In this document: piece after piece, positions 38,601 through 53,600 of the stretch
How the letters are laid out: each line of letters opens with the position of its first letter
Numbering within the stretch: position 1 is the first letter of the stretch
From: Trochalopteron elliotii
Lineage: Eukaryota; Chordata; Aves; Passeriformes; Leiothrichidae
DNA length: 64,000 nt
Assembly (NCBI GenBank): GCA_024734555.1
Contig: JANPWX010000215.1
Location: 1-64,000 of the forward strand
Reading direction: 5' to 3'
Translations under genes and position numbers: made by a program
Notes under the pieces: model-generated
The model's input: only the letters and a program-made list of their open reading frames with translations
What the model was told of the DNA's origin: nothing
Databases searched by the model: none

Positions 38601-41600
38601 AAGCCATCAGTGCCAGTTTTATTACATTCCCACATGTTTCCTAGGAAAGTTCTCCTTTACCTTCTAGTTTGTGTTCTATATTTCAGGTTTCATCAGCTCT
38701 GTCTTGGAAATGGTATGTTCTGCATTTTGTTTTATTTCCATCACTTTCAGAAAAAAGTGTTTCTGACTTCACCTGACATTACAACAAACCTGCTTCTCCT
38801 AAGGATGTTTTCTGGAGCATTGATTAGTATCAGTTATCCAGTGTGAACAAACTTAAGTGTTTCACAGACTTAATTTTCTAGATGTTAACTATTTCCAGAC
38901 TTTCATGATTTTCTTTTTTCTGTATTCATGTATCCATAGCTGTGCAGTATACATGCATGGTGCATTTCAGGGGTTTGGCACCATCTACTTTATTGAGTAT
39001 TTAATGGCTTTGACTTGAAGCAAAGCATATTGAAATCACAGGGTGATTTCAGTGGGTTCTTCTGAAATTCCAAGTGTGCTGGACAGTTCCTCAGTGGACA
39101 GTAGCTGTGGATGAAGTTCCTTTCAGCTCTTTTACTGAAACATGAAGGTAAAGCCATTCTTGTATCAGAGTGTTTGGATCAGAGAAAAGAGTTGGAATTT
39201 TGCAGTTGGGGAACTTAAACATTTCCTGTTTGCATGCAAGCAAACCTTTGTATTAATTCTGCTTGACAACATTCCAAATGTTGTACTCTGCCATGCAGAG
39301 CCTTCAGAGCCTTCGCAGTGATGGGGTTTTGGAAAAAGTTATCCCAACACAAAAACTGCCCACCACACAGGAAATACTAAGACAAAAGCGAGCTGTGTAT
39401 GAAATAAGCTTTTGGCTTGGAAACAGGAATACTCCTTTTGCAGAGTGTGCTTGGGACTGTTTGGCCACAGCATTGTCCAGCTAAAGGCGGGTCTGTACTG
39501 CTGAACCGATGTGCTTGGGCTGCTTTGCAGCTGACAGGGGAACAGCCCATTTCCTTGCTATTAAACTCTTATGCTCCAAAGCAGGGTGGCCACATCCAAA
39601 CTGCCTGCCAGGAGCAGTTGCTGGCCTGTGCCAGCTCACTGGCTGAACCTGGGAGTTGTTCCACATAAAGATGGTTATCCTTGATCAAAGCCTGTGCAAG
39701 GGACTGTGGCAGCTCCCAGGGTGGATGGTTGAGTTCTGGTCCCTTCTTCAAAGCATTCCCTGGGGCTGCTGTAAGTTGTTACTGCAGACAGAACTCTGAC
39801 TCCTCTGCTGTCAAGTGCAAATGCTGCTTTTGTTCTGAATTCTCTCTTCACACATTAGCAGATTCTCAACAACTTGGATTTATCTACCTTTCTCCAAATC
39901 AAGAGTTGTCATATCTGAAATCCGTGTGGAGATTGAGCTGTCTAAGAAACAAGCTGTGAGCTCTCTAGTGCTGTTCTGTTGCTGGTCTGGTGAAACAAGA
40001 GGAGATTGTCTAGGCCATAATGAAATTGCATGTCAAAGCTGGCCACTGTATCTGCACAGTAGCATTTGTGAATGTTCAGCTCTGGGCAGGTGGAAAGTAC
40101 ATTCTGGAAGCAAAACAAAGTGGAACAACCCACCTTTGCTGTCTTTCTAACCAGGAGGGATTGCCAGACGTGTCTTGTTATTCTGCATTCTAGATCTCTA
40201 AAATATTATTTCAGTACTAACATTTAAAAAAAAATCATTTCTGATTCAATTCAAAGAGAGCATTCCCTGCAGTTTCAGAGGCCTCTGGAGAACATAGTCC
40301 AGCTGCTGTTCATAATTGTGCTTTGTGTTGGTAAGACAAGTAAGCACACATTTTTCATTATTCCCTTTTACTGACCTGCTTCTGAAATGTCATGGGCCAG
40401 GTTTGCACTCTTATGGGCCACAGAGATGAGAATGGGTTTGGGGAGATTGTTTTGTGTGGTGCCTCTGAGAGGATGTTGCATGGGTAAAGGGAAAGCTGCA
40501 TAAAGAAGCCCTGTTAACTTGTTTGGGTAATGATGGGTATAGAGGAACTCCCGAGTTCCCTGGAAAAACTAGAGCTACTGTCATCTTACACAATACCTCA
40601 AGGGCAAGCAAGCAGAAAATAAACCTTTAGGTAATGCCAATTTGTGTATTAGAGCATTTCTAATTATGCTTTGTTGTCACTGAGCCTAATTTGGTCAACT
40701 GTTAAGATGTACTTTGTAATTTTGACAGCGGTTAAGATGTACTTTGTAAATTTTGATCAGATTTTTTTTGAGTGCTGTTGCATAGTGTGTATGTGTTGTC
40801 AGTGGAAAGGAGATTTCGTTCTTCTTTTCACTTGCATATTGTGCAAGTAAAGCTTCAGTGACTTTGGTATAGTGAGGAAAATTATAAATACAGACTGTTT
40901 CTTTTCTGAAAAAAAGCTGCTAATAAAGTTTTGTGTTATGAAAGAATAGGATGAAAACTAGCTTGTCTGTGTGTTAGTAAAAGCTTGTCTACTAAAGGAG
41001 TTTGAATAAATCAGCTGATTATTGAATAATGTCAATATTCTATACTGATCTTTTAAGTATATGAACTTGTCTGTCTTAGTGAACTTTGTAGTTGATTTCG
41101 TTATTTTGAAACAATTGTCTTGGGGGAAGAAGAAAACTCTTTGATATAGTATGATATCTTCAGTACTGAAACATTTGAAAAAAACCTGAAATCTGATAGT
41201 CCTCAAAACATAATATCAGATCTTAACAATAACTTGGGATTTGTATTTTAAATATTTTTAACTTGGGGGTAATCATTAAAATATAACTTGGACTAATCTT
41301 GGTTTTTTAATGAATGGAATAATAAAGCAGAGGTAGCCTGGAAGACCTTGACTAGAAGAGCCATTTTAGATCAGGTTGGTTGTGGCCTCATTCAGTCCTT
41401 TACACAAACCCTTTTGGGTTTTACTGATAGAGGATGTGTAGAAAAGGTTTGACTTACAGTATAATTGTCAAATGTTAGCTGAGAAGGTTCCCAAAGTTTC
41501 TTACATTCAAACAAAACTAACTACAGTTCTAAAAGTCAGATGTAACCTAAGTCATAGTCACAGCTGAATGGTACTGAAGTACAAGTGCTGAGCCAGCACT

Positions 41601-44600
41601 TTGAGGGTATAATCATGTTAGTGTCCTTTGATCAGTGGGTTTCATGCCAGGAGTAATATAACCTGAAAAAATTTAAATCATGCTGTGTTGGGTTTTGCCT
41701 AATAATTAGTTAAGTTTTTATAGAAATGTAACTATGTGGGTGTGATGTTAGCAGTGTGTTTATGCTTCAACAATATGTTTAGTATGCTTTAGTTTAGTTT
41801 GTCTGGTTTTATACAGACACAAGTCAGCCATATATATTCCATATGTCATTGAAATGAGGGTTAATGTGCTAGACAGTGTGGAATGTAACTGTGATGGAAC
41901 AACTTTGTGGTAACTAGCAAGAGCTTGGAAACCTGTATTGTACTGATGTGAATGCTGTCTACATCGTTATTAATTTTTATTGTATTGTTTTTAATGGATT
42001 GTTTGCGTACTTATTTGCACACACACTTCTAATGCATAGTAGTAAGTATAAGAATTAATGAAGTGTATGAGTTTGTGCATCTTTTTCTTTTGAAAATCAA
42101 TGCCATGGTATCTAAAAGACTTTGTTCCAGTCCTTCATGGCATTAGATTGATATCTAACAGTTTGAATTTATTTGGTAGTCTAGCAGAATGCATGCAGCA
42201 GTGTGCAGTGGATTTAATTGCAGTGTGAGTGAACACTTTGAATTTGTTTTATTTAGCTTTGTTTTTTTGCTCTTCACCTTCAGATGTTCAATTTTGTTGT
42301 GTGATGTGAAATTCTCATGATCCCTTGTACTATTCAGCATATCCTGTTTGTTGATTAAAGCTTTTGGTACAGTGATGCACCTATCACTGAGTATTTACCA
42401 AGTTACCTGCCAAAGATTTCCTTTTTCTTGAGTAATGGAACTGTGTTATTTTCATTTCTGATTAGGTAGCTTGTAGGAGCATTGTTGAGGGAAGATAGAT
42501 TCTGAAAAACGTTGCAAATAGGTATGATAATTTTGACAGCAGCTGTAGTAGAACTTTCCCGGGGAAATTCTCTACCTACCTGATGAAATAAGGCATTACC
42601 AAGCTGGGTTCTGTAAAGGAAGATGTTTTGCAAAGCTGTTGTTTATAAATTCACTGCTGTAGTGGATATAGCAAAGAGTTCAGCAAAGATAAGGAAATCT
42701 GCTTTATTTTTCTCGTAAATGTAGTAGAATACAAACAATCCCATCACTTTTCCCCAGTGCTGTATGGTTTTGTTTCAGTGTTTTCGACTATTGAGACATT
42801 AAAAATTCAGGTTAAAACGTTATGCTTTGACGCAGAGATGTTACATTATTTTCCAGTTTTCTAGGGCAGCAGTCACTTGTCAAGGCTAGTCCTTCACTGT
42901 AGCAGCAGGTGGACCTCAGGCTTTACTGTAATGGACGTGCCTTGGGTAGAGGTCCATGGGAACATTTCACAAGCAGCCCACAAGTGGATTTTGGAAGAAG
43001 TGTCTATTCCAGTTTAGCTGTGTCTTCTCTGACAGAAATGATGCATGTGCTGGGGTGGCAGAGGAACCCTTGCAATCTAATGCTTTCCTGTGCATGGCTA
43101 GTGCTCAGAGCTGTGACCTGCAGCAAATGTGTGCTGTGCTCACCTGCTGCATCTCATGACAGAAGTGAGGGGGAGGGCTTTCCCCTGCATCACTAAACAG
43201 ATGTAGTGGGACTGGTCTATGCTTCCCTCTCAACTGGTACCTTCACAAATTACTTTTTTTCAAAGTCTCATGAAACATTCTGCCAGGCAGCAAATCATGC
43301 TAATATTCATCCCTCCTTTAAGAGTGAAATAAACCCCTGCTCACAAAGATCCTATGAATTACCAGTCATTGTGATCCATGAGGTTCTGCTCTGCTTGTGG
43401 GCAGATGTACACAAGACTTTCTTTTCCACATTTGTATTGCCTAGCAAGCAAAATCCATTAAGACATATAAACAACTCAAAAATAATTCAAGTTTTTATTG
43501 CTCAAATAGTATTGTATTGTTTTAAATAAGTCCAGAGTAATTTTAAAGCCATACAAATACAAGCTGAGATAATTCCTTAGTGTTGAAATGTCTTGAAACA
43601 GGAATGAAACCTCTTGAATATCTTCAGTGTTCTCTGACTGGTAGGGACCACATCTATTGGATCATTAGTGGATGGCAGACAGAGATTTTTCTAAACTTAT
43701 TATATAGTCAGTTTAAAACTCTTCCTGATGATATACAGTAGAAAGAGAACTTGGTTCTTAATTCAGTATAAGCAAACACTGCAGTGGTTTGACATTGCTG
43801 CTAATGATAGGAGTATGAGTGTGCAGAGAGCAACTGAGCAGATGTGGGTGCATCATACCAAAATGATTAAATGGTACCACTTAGAGCAGAGGTAGTTTAG
43901 CATGGGAGTTTTGGACATACAGGTAAAACTAGTATGTTACACTTCCCATTTGTGCTATCCTTGCCGCAGGCAGGCTGCTTCTGCTCCAATGTTAATGCTT
44001 CCTTTACCTCTTAGTGAAGACCCTGGTACCTGGCTGTGGGAGCACCTGTGAGGGTGCCAGAGCACAGAGCTGAGCTCGCCTGGCCAGTCTTAATGTGGTG
44101 CATCCCCATTTCTGAAAGGTTGCCCTGATATTTTCATGGCGCTGGTATTTTCACATGCTTTTTCAAATATTGAGGTAAATTAACTTCTATTCCAGTTCAA
44201 CACACACCTGTTTGTTTGGGACCAGACACCCTGGTTTTGCACAGAGAAAAAGGAAAGGTTCTAGGTAGGTGAGAATTTTTAGGAATATGTAGGTTCACAC
44301 AAATATGTTGGATAAATGGATACTGACTTGCAGATGATTACAGAAGTTTTTTGGTTTCTCAGATTGTAGGGTTCTCATGTAGTAAATAAAGATTCATGCT
44401 CCCTTTTAGCAGCTCTTGATGTGTACTGATGACACATTTGTTTTCTTCAGTTAACTTCTGTGGCTGATTCTGAAGTAGTTCAGAAATTATATAAAAATCT
44501 GCAGGCTAAAACTCTTGGTAAGATACATAGATTTGTAGGCTTTAGAGTTTTTCACCTTAAGAAACTGCTGAAAGAATAAGCCCAGGTTTATAATGGGGAC

Positions 44601-47600
44601 TTTTAGTTTCTCTGACCGTCTTTGTCTGCAGTTACACCAGAGGAGTCTCTGGCTGTGTATGTGAGGGAACTTTATGTTGTAATTTTGAGAGCAATAAAAC
44701 TAAAGAGGAAGGAAATGCTGTGACTTATTCTGTTGCTTGGAGGATATGGAAGACTTTTAAAACAATGTATGTTATTAATTTCATTTGACAGAGATAGGTG
44801 TATGTGTATACAAAGTATTTGTCTGGTCTGAAAAATTGAATGCCGTTTAACATATTTTGCTGCAACAACAAGAACTTTAAAAATTTGCACTGGGTCTAGC
44901 ACTGAGAGTAATAAGTTAACCTTTTTGCCTTTTATTAAGTACTGTGGAGTAGATGTTTATTGCAGTAACAAGCTTTCTTTCCATAGAGTGAGTGTACAAA
45001 TGTAAACCAGTGTGTTGGCTTTTATCATAAGGAAAATGTCAGTTACATCAATTTGCATTTCTTTTCATAGAGATGTCCTGTTGCTGCTATTTAAAAGTAA
45101 GAAGGACTGAATTGCAACCAAATGATTGTGGCCAAATACACTGATTTATTTTTACAGAGTAGGGCTGTCAGAAATCCCTGACTAAATGTCATACGTAGAT
45201 GAGTAACACCCTTATAAGAATTCACCCGTGTTTCCCATTGGCAGTATTTTTTTTCATTTTTTAAATCATGAGTCTGCCTGTGTGTAGGCTTCCTTTTATT
45301 GATGGCCAGTCTCCTAAGTAGTGCTCTATGAAGAGCACACCTCAAAATGTTTGTGTTTTGCTGAAGAAGTTTGTCTGTTTTAAATGCCTCCACAAGTACT
45401 GAGGTAGGGCTTGCCTCTGTCCCCTGTTGCTGAAGGGACCATGGTAATATAATACTGGCCAAAGAAATCAGCCTCTGATTCAGTGTTTTCTGATGCCAAA
45501 TTTGCTTTGCTAAATTAGTGTCCCTTGTATTGTATTGGAACAGGTAACATTGACTATGTTCATTTAAAACCAGGGAAGTTTGTGTCTGTTTGTCCCAAAG
45601 GGTGAATCTGACTTCTACACTAATGAGCTTCTTGTATGTTTATTAAATATTGCCCATGACTTTTGACTTAATTCATCCAAGCACGTATTTCTTCTACAGG
45701 TCCATTAAAGTAGAAAATTCAGCACTACCTCAGCAGAAGGGTTATTTGTGGTGTCATGGAAATCAATACAAGATGCCTGTTAGTGGATTAATTTTTTGTT
45801 TATACTTGAGGTTTTCTTCCTTGCTGTATTGGTTTAAGGTTTTGTTTCTAATGAGCATGTAGAAATGCGTGCAGTGGAAAAATAAGAATACTACATCTCT
45901 TTTGGATATATATGTACACTTTAAATGCATAATTAGGTATAAATTGAGTAGAAGAACATGCGTGGAAGTCTTTGAAATGTTATCATCTGGGATATATAAT
46001 CTTTTGCATGTTCTTAGTATCTAGCGATCTGCCAACTGTTGTGGTTGTCTTGGAAACAGGCTTTATTTTCCTTTTGTGAATATCTACATGTGAAATCATC
46101 ATCTTCCTTGAAAATCTAGAAGTAATACTTCTGTAAGAACTAACTGCAGATTTAAGATGCTTGTCCTCTATTTAAAGAATTGATACAGAAATCCGTAAAT
46201 GATGTTTGCATTGTGAGCTTTAATTATAGTTGTGTGCTTATGTTGTTAAAACAGTCTTTAGTGGTTTTTTTAGGTAAAATGCCTGTACTTCGTGTTGATA
46301 TTTGTCTGGGAATTGTCTGTAGTGAAACACTTTGCCAAGATTTCCTAGCTTAATGTTTAAATAGAAATATTACAGTGTAACTGGTGCTTTAGAAGTGAAA
46401 TTCCTAAAACCAAACTGATACTATGACTTCTAGTCTTTTCCCTTGCCTTGTTTTAAATTAACAGCATACAATAAATCCTTGGGTATTCTGTGAGATCATA
46501 ACATAATATTTGCCAGATAAAACATTGCTTTTTTATTAGCCAGCTGCCATGTATGACATAAAATGTCAAAAGTAAAATAGAAACTGAGTCAAGAAATAAC
46601 CATCTTTCAAATTGCTGGGGTTTTGTTAGGATTTGTATGAAAATATGAAATAATGTTCTTGAAATTTAATTTTTCTCGTCTGTGGCTTATTTGTCAGCAG
46701 TCTGATAGTTTGGTGTTAGCAACAGTGTATTTTCATCCTGATTTTTACAGATGAATGTCCAGACTGAATAACTGTCCATGTTTTGTTCTTAGTTGTTAAG
46801 TTTAGTAAGTTTTCTAATGGAGGTTTTAACATATTTCTCTTCCAGGTATTTTTGTCTCCAATACCAATTTAAAAGGCTTTTAAATATGGATACGTACATC
46901 AGAGAAGAATGTTTTTTTAAGTCTCTCATAAAGCAACTGTTTTGTTCAGTGAAACTCACACTTTGAATGACACAACCTGTCCAAGGATAGAGAACCAAGG
47001 CACAATCTTGTTTAGCCATTGGAACCCAATTGTGAGACCATTTCTTTCATTCTACTTCCCATCGCTTCCTCCTGCTTCATTTCCTGTGCTGCACCCACAT
47101 TTCAGATTGATTTCTCTTTCCAGAACTTAATTGGCCATTTTATTTTTGCTTAAATGTTCAAGTATGTTCCAAATTTTTTAACTTCCTTATTCTCTAGAGT
47201 AAGATCAGGCTTCCTATATAAGGCCTGAGATGAAGCTTATTGACCTGAGTGGAGAGAATCTTGAAGACTTAAAGACTATGGTTGTTACCAGATAATGCAA
47301 AAAGCTTTTAGTGACCTGTAATTTGCCCCCAATTTACAATAGTGGCATAAGTATTCTGCACCCAGAAAGAAATAAATAATCACAGCTTGTTTTCCCACAA
47401 ATGACAGTAGTCCCTCTGATGTACTCTGATGGTGCTGTGTTCCATTTTGGATGCAATAGCATTTATATATGTTTACCTTGATGGCCAGGCCATAAACTTC
47501 CCACTTTCACCTCAAGTTATGATCTCACAAATCTTACATTAAAAAAGGACATTAAAATAACATGCTATTTAAGCTACAAACAAAGCTGAGTTAATCCTTG

Positions 47601-50600
47601 AGCTTTTTTCACATTCCTCTAAATAAATGTCATTTCTTCCAGTTTAACAATATTAGTTAACTGTGTTCAGAAAAAGCAGTCCATTTTATACCTTCCTGAT
47701 CAAATAACAATTCTTCATGCTGATTACTAAGTATAACATAATTATATTCCCTGGCTCCATTTTAGCTGAACAATTTTTCATTCTTTGCTCCCAAACTGGA
47801 AACAAGCAAGCAACTGAAAAAGAGAACCCCAAACCTCTTACGGTAACAATTCTGTATAGTTACAGTATGTGCATCATTGTGTTAATGAGATCAGTTCCCT
47901 GAAATTGGTTGATAGTCACATGCTAGCATCCTTCTTGAATATCCTGGGAAAACCTGATATTGTTGAAGTTCTCATGGCTTTTCCTTTTGGATTCACTTTT
48001 AGTAAACTTTGATGTTTTCTTGTTCCTTTTCTTTATGATACAGAGATGTAGTTCTGGAGAGATCTGTTTTACCTCTGTGCATTGTAAGTGGAAATGGTGA
48101 CATGGTCTTTCATCCCCAGGAATGAAATTATGCATAATTCAAAGTTAGTTCTAAAGATAAAGAGGAAGTGCAGGGTTTTTTCCCTCATGTGTTTCACGTC
48201 AGGATGTTGCCAAGTCTGATATCAACAGCATAAGGAAAAGATAAAACAAACTCCAGGGGAGAGATTGTAGAGTCATTCAAGGAGAAATAATATTTTTGTT
48301 GCCTTTTGTAATTAAAAAAGCACAAAACAAAATAACTAATAAACATTTTCCTTTTACCATAAGCAAGGAAGTTGATTAGATAGTCATCTACAGCCAGAGA
48401 CACAGAGACATGTAGTAGCTTTCTCAGTGATGAGACCCACATCTCTGGAGGACAGTGTATCCAGTCATCACATCATGTTTAAGAGAGAAGTTTCTCTCTC
48501 CAATGCCCAGCACAAAGACAGGCTACTTCTCTAGCTTCACTTAGGCACGTGATATTTAGGTGTAGGCAGTCCCATTGCAAGTGTGCGACTTGGCTTGAAA
48601 TGATCTGCAAATCTTTCCATCTGATAATGGACTGAAATACAAAATAGCTTATCCAAGCTGCACTTCACACAAGTTGTTTTAGAGCTTTTCATGAATTACA
48701 GTAGCTTGTTGCCATTTCTTTCTTGTATATGCTTGGTGTGTTGTTACACATATGGTGGATGCTGAGGTGATTCAAATACCACAAAAGAAAGTTGCTTTTC
48801 ACTTTCTGTCAAGACTCGCAGTAGGAGCTGGACATCTTTATTCCCTAGAGGTTTTCTGCTGTGCTAGGTACCTCAGAGTGAAAGTCTTGATTCTTCATTC
48901 TGTTGCCCTTTTCCCAGCAATTACAGTTTTAATTATTCACATAAGAAACTCTTCTAATGCTGCCATATGTCTTCACTTGGTTTCAAAGTAATTGAAATAT
49001 TCAAATATCAAATTTGAATGCCTATTTGAATACCTATTCAAATATCATTTGATAAGTATTTGCAAAAGCAGGGGGAAAGCTCAGAACTTTTTGTAGTATA
49101 TTGATTTTTCTTTTTTTACCTGTTAATGGTGTGACCTTTACAAAACCAGAAGTGATTTGAAATTTAAATTTTGAAATTCATAATACATACCTCCTGTTAG
49201 AGGATGTGGGACTTTACATAGGTGTTTATTTGCATCAGTTAATTAATTTGGCAGTAATTGTATTTTTGTGCAATTTTTAAAATGTTTAGGGCTATTTTTA
49301 ATGGTCTTATCTGGTGAAATATAGATTGTTATGGGTTAATGTGTATGTGAGTGCATGAAAATGTTCACTGTAGTGGTATATTAATCTGAGCTTAAATGTG
49401 GTAGAATTTTCTTGTGTTTATTACTGCATTTCTAACTATACTTACAGCTTCAGGTAAAATGTATGAAGATACTCTGGAATTTCATGGGGCGTAGCACCCA
49501 TTTAAAATTACTTCTGTAATACTGTATCTTTTTCTGATTCTCAGTTTGACATCAAAACAGTTCTGCAATAAAAAAATATAGTAAATAATTTTCAGAATTC
49601 TATCTGAATGAATATGAAATAATTCATTCAACATATCTCTGCACAATAATAAGAACAGGGTGCTCCTTGCTGTGCTATTCGTTCACAGCTGTTTCTTCAT
49701 GCTATCACCCTTAGCAGCATGTGTTTGATTTTCCTCTGAGTAGCAGCAGAAACACTTGAAATGCTGCAATTTGAAATTAACTTCCAGGGAGCGATGACAG
49801 TGGCCTGTCAGACCATGCTAATTTTTTTTATGTCACCTTGAAAAAAAAAAATTAAAGTAAACTGATGACATTTTTCTAGTGCCAGACTGTGCCCTGTTTA
49901 ACACATCTCAGAGTACTGTTTTCTGATCTGGCCACAGTAATGTTTTTTATCAATGCTGTCATTAATTTGGTTGCAAGTGGAGGTAATCTTTTTGGAATGG
50001 ATGAATACTTCAGCTGTTTAAAGGAGGTAAAAATTCTAGACCTTTTTTAAAGAGAAAATCTGACTAAAGAGTGAATTGTACAGGTAGTTACTGTGAACAG
50101 ACATATCTGAGATTTTTGGAGCAGTTGTCTAAAGTGCAGCATTGTACATGTTTAGGAGGTTTCCAGAGAAAATAAAAATTATGATTGTTGTTCTTTCCAG
50201 TGAAAATGAGCAAATGGGCTCTTAACCCATTTAATTTTATGATTAAATCATAAATGTCTATCAGCACTTTGTATTAGCATATGAGATAAATATGTGTCAG
50301 TGTGGACTAGGTCTGGTAGGAGTCTGGCAGTCAGGGGGTGGGGCTTTTGGTTGTGTGATTTTTGCTTTTATTTTTCTCTTTAGTCCTTTCTCAACTTGGA
50401 AAACAAGAAGGCTGATGCTCTTTCTGTAATTTGTGGTATTTTGAACCTCAAATGTCACCCATCCCCTTGCCCTTTTAATGAATTTGTGCATTCTGTGAGT
50501 GCCTATGAGTCAGAGAGCATAGGAGAATTCTGTATTTGCTTCACTTAGTGAATTTAAACAAAAAAACCTTAAGGGTATTGATTATAGCAAACACTCACAT

Positions 50601-53600
50601 TGTGTATTTTTGTACAAATCATTTAGAGGTTCAAGCATTTACTCATATAGGATTTTAAGAGAGCCTGATGCTTGTGTTCAGCATGGATGCTGTAGACACC
50701 AGTGATGTGAGGCAGAACCATCACCTGTGAGGAGTTCATCAGACCTTCCAGGTGAGGGATCCGTCTCCACAGTGGTGATATGGAGGGTTTTGGGGTGTCT
50801 CTGTGGTTGCACACACTGATGGCAATGCAGTGACATGGCCAGTCTGCACCTTGGACTGCTTACCTTGGGCCTCCTTTAAGGTGAGGAGGGTGTCTGTGAT
50901 TTGGATGGACAGCAGGCTGGGATTTAATATGGAATAAATCAGCCATCTTTTGATGGTGAACGGTCAGGAGAGGTGCTCATAACTTGAACTTGGTTCTGAT
51001 CTTCTGTGGTTTTGGTGGGGGGAAAAGCTTTTGCCATTCAGCTGGTGGTTTGGGTTTTGCTTGTTTTTTTCATGTAAAAGCCCAGAAAGTTTACAGCTGG
51101 TGCAGGCAGGGGATCATTACAGTAAGAGCTACTTCCGAAGAAACAACCAACCAACCTAAAAAACTGCCAAGAAGGAGTGTCCCTCCTGTGTCCCTCTGCC
51201 ATCCTTGTATGTTGAGCCTGGCTCTGTGAGGGAGCAGGATTGCTTGTGTTCCATTTTGTGTCTCCTATCTCTGTTTTTGTGAGCACAGTGTGATTGAAAT
51301 AAGATGCCCTTGAAAAATCTGCTAAGGATTTGTGTCATGATTGACGGTAAGGGAGTTCCATTATATTTGGAAGATGCAGTTAAATGTAACATAAAATGAA
51401 AGGCAGAAGTGAAGTAATTTTCCTTGTCTGAGGAAGCTAAGCAAGAGTTTATTTCAGTTCTGCTGGTAAGGAAGATGACACTGGAAAATAGTTAAGTTTT
51501 GTATTTATTAAGTTCTAATGAAAAAACCTAGGTCATACATGAACATACTGCTCCTTATTACCTGAGAGGGACTGTGATCATTGTATTTTATGATGAAAGT
51601 TATATTATTGAAAGAACGAATGTTAGCTTCTCTCCCTTTTATTTTTTCATTATGCTTTTAAACCTGTTCCAAAACTTTAGAGTTCAGCACATTAAGCTCA
51701 TGTGCTGTTAGGAAAATGACACATTTTCTATATAGAAGCTGAATCTTAAATTACTATGTACCATCAAATCATGCAGTACCTTTCCATAAATCACTGATCA
51801 CATAATAATAGTATTAATTTTTCAGGGAACAATAATGTATTAAACAGTTAAATATCTCAGGCTTTGTTTGTTCTTCATCTGGTAACATAGGCAGAAAAAA
51901 TGAGATATGTCATATAGTTCATCTTATTTTCAGCACTTCTATATAGGCTGAAACATATTTTCTTTGATATATCACTGACTTTTGGTAAAATGAGGTGAGA
52001 AAGCTCTATTTTCTGTCAGGAGCCAGCCAGAGCCCAGCATGTTTTCACTGTCCACTTTGAAGTTTTTGTTCACATTGTAGATTGATATGAAACTGCTACC
52101 ATTGAGGCTTTCTGGCATGAAAATGAGAAATGAAAATGAGTGGGGGAAAAGAGCCAGCAGTGATGTCCAGCTGGGAGCCCACTGGAGGGCTGTAAAGCAG
52201 AACACCTGGTGTAAGGAACAGGGGCTGTACAGTCCATGATCATGTGTCTGGGTGCAGGGCACCTGTGAGAGTTGGCATTGCAGCTTTGTTGAGAGCAGCC
52301 ACTTCTGAGATCTGGATTCTATAATGCTGATGCACTGTGGGATGATATGCTGTGATGTTAGATTAAAAAAAAAATGCAGACTATTTGCCAGTAATTAATT
52401 TGATATTTTTGGAAAACAGTCAACAGTTGGTGAAATTGTAAGTGTTTCTTAAATGGACTTGAGTTATCTCTAGGTACCAGAGCTCATGCCTGCAGCAATA
52501 GCTGCAGGCTGCTCCCAGGTGGTGGTTGTTAGCAGTGAGGAGGACTTCTCTCACTGTGAAACCTGCACGGGGAGGACACTGCATGGAGGGGTTCTTAGGA
52601 TTTCCATGTTCAGTCAGATCTCTTGATAAGATGTGAAGAGTTTTGCATTGCTTGCTTTCAGTATTATTTCATATATTGAATTATATGCTGTCAATGTTAT
52701 TTGGTATAATGAAAGTGGTGTGGGGTTTGTTTGTTTGTGTAGGGGTTTTGGTTGTTTTGGTTTGGGGGTTTTTTTATGTGGGTTTGTTAGGTTTTTGGTT
52801 TGGTTTTTTTTTCCCCTGGTACAGAGTCCTAGTACTGACTGGAATGTTCCATGCAGAAATGCAAAAACAGAATTAAAATAGAATGAGGTGGAATGGTTGA
52901 TGTGTAACTGTCAGTGTGTTACTGGTCTGCTGGGTAGCTTCAGAGATCAGATTTGTCCATGTGCCTTGATAAGAAATTTTGTAAATTGCAAAGTTGAAGA
53001 ATTAACCCATTACAATTTTTAATTGTATCATTACCATGTGATTGTTCAATCAACTCTTCAATTGGGAAAAAATCCTATTTAGTTTCTTTTAAACCCTCCA
53101 CCAGCTCTACCATGAGGTAATACCACTGAGGTGTAGGTTTACCATGGGAATTAACCGTGGTGTCACTATTTCTGAAAGTCTGTTTAATTTAAAAACAGGA
53201 GAGTTAGTGATGTTGGGAAAAACCTTGAAGATTCAGTTTGATTCAGAGTCTGTACAAATAAAAAATTATTTTTGTTTTAGCTATCTGTTTTCTTTAAATA
53301 GCCATCAATTAAGCTTTGCAACAGGGCTGGTAAGATCCTGCTGACTTCAGTGAGGCTTGACATGGTCCATTAACAATATAATGTATTTGTGTTAGTAAAT
53401 AGTGTCATTTTGAAATTTATCACGGGCTCATGAATATCTTCCTTTCTTCTTGCCAACTTCTCTGGAATTATTAGACATACAGCTGACGTAGTGGCTTTAG
53501 TTACTTTGCTGGTAATTGGATTAACAATTCAGTTTGCAATGCTGAGGTTTCTTTTAGCTGAAAATTGGGAATAATGCTTTTCTGGATGTATCAGTTTACA

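Noticed and set aside
52736..52813. G-quadruplex candidate in the G/T-rich tract
   Set aside because: The G runs are separated by loops of more than ten bases, beyond the usual strong quadruplex pattern. Kept only as a simple repeat.
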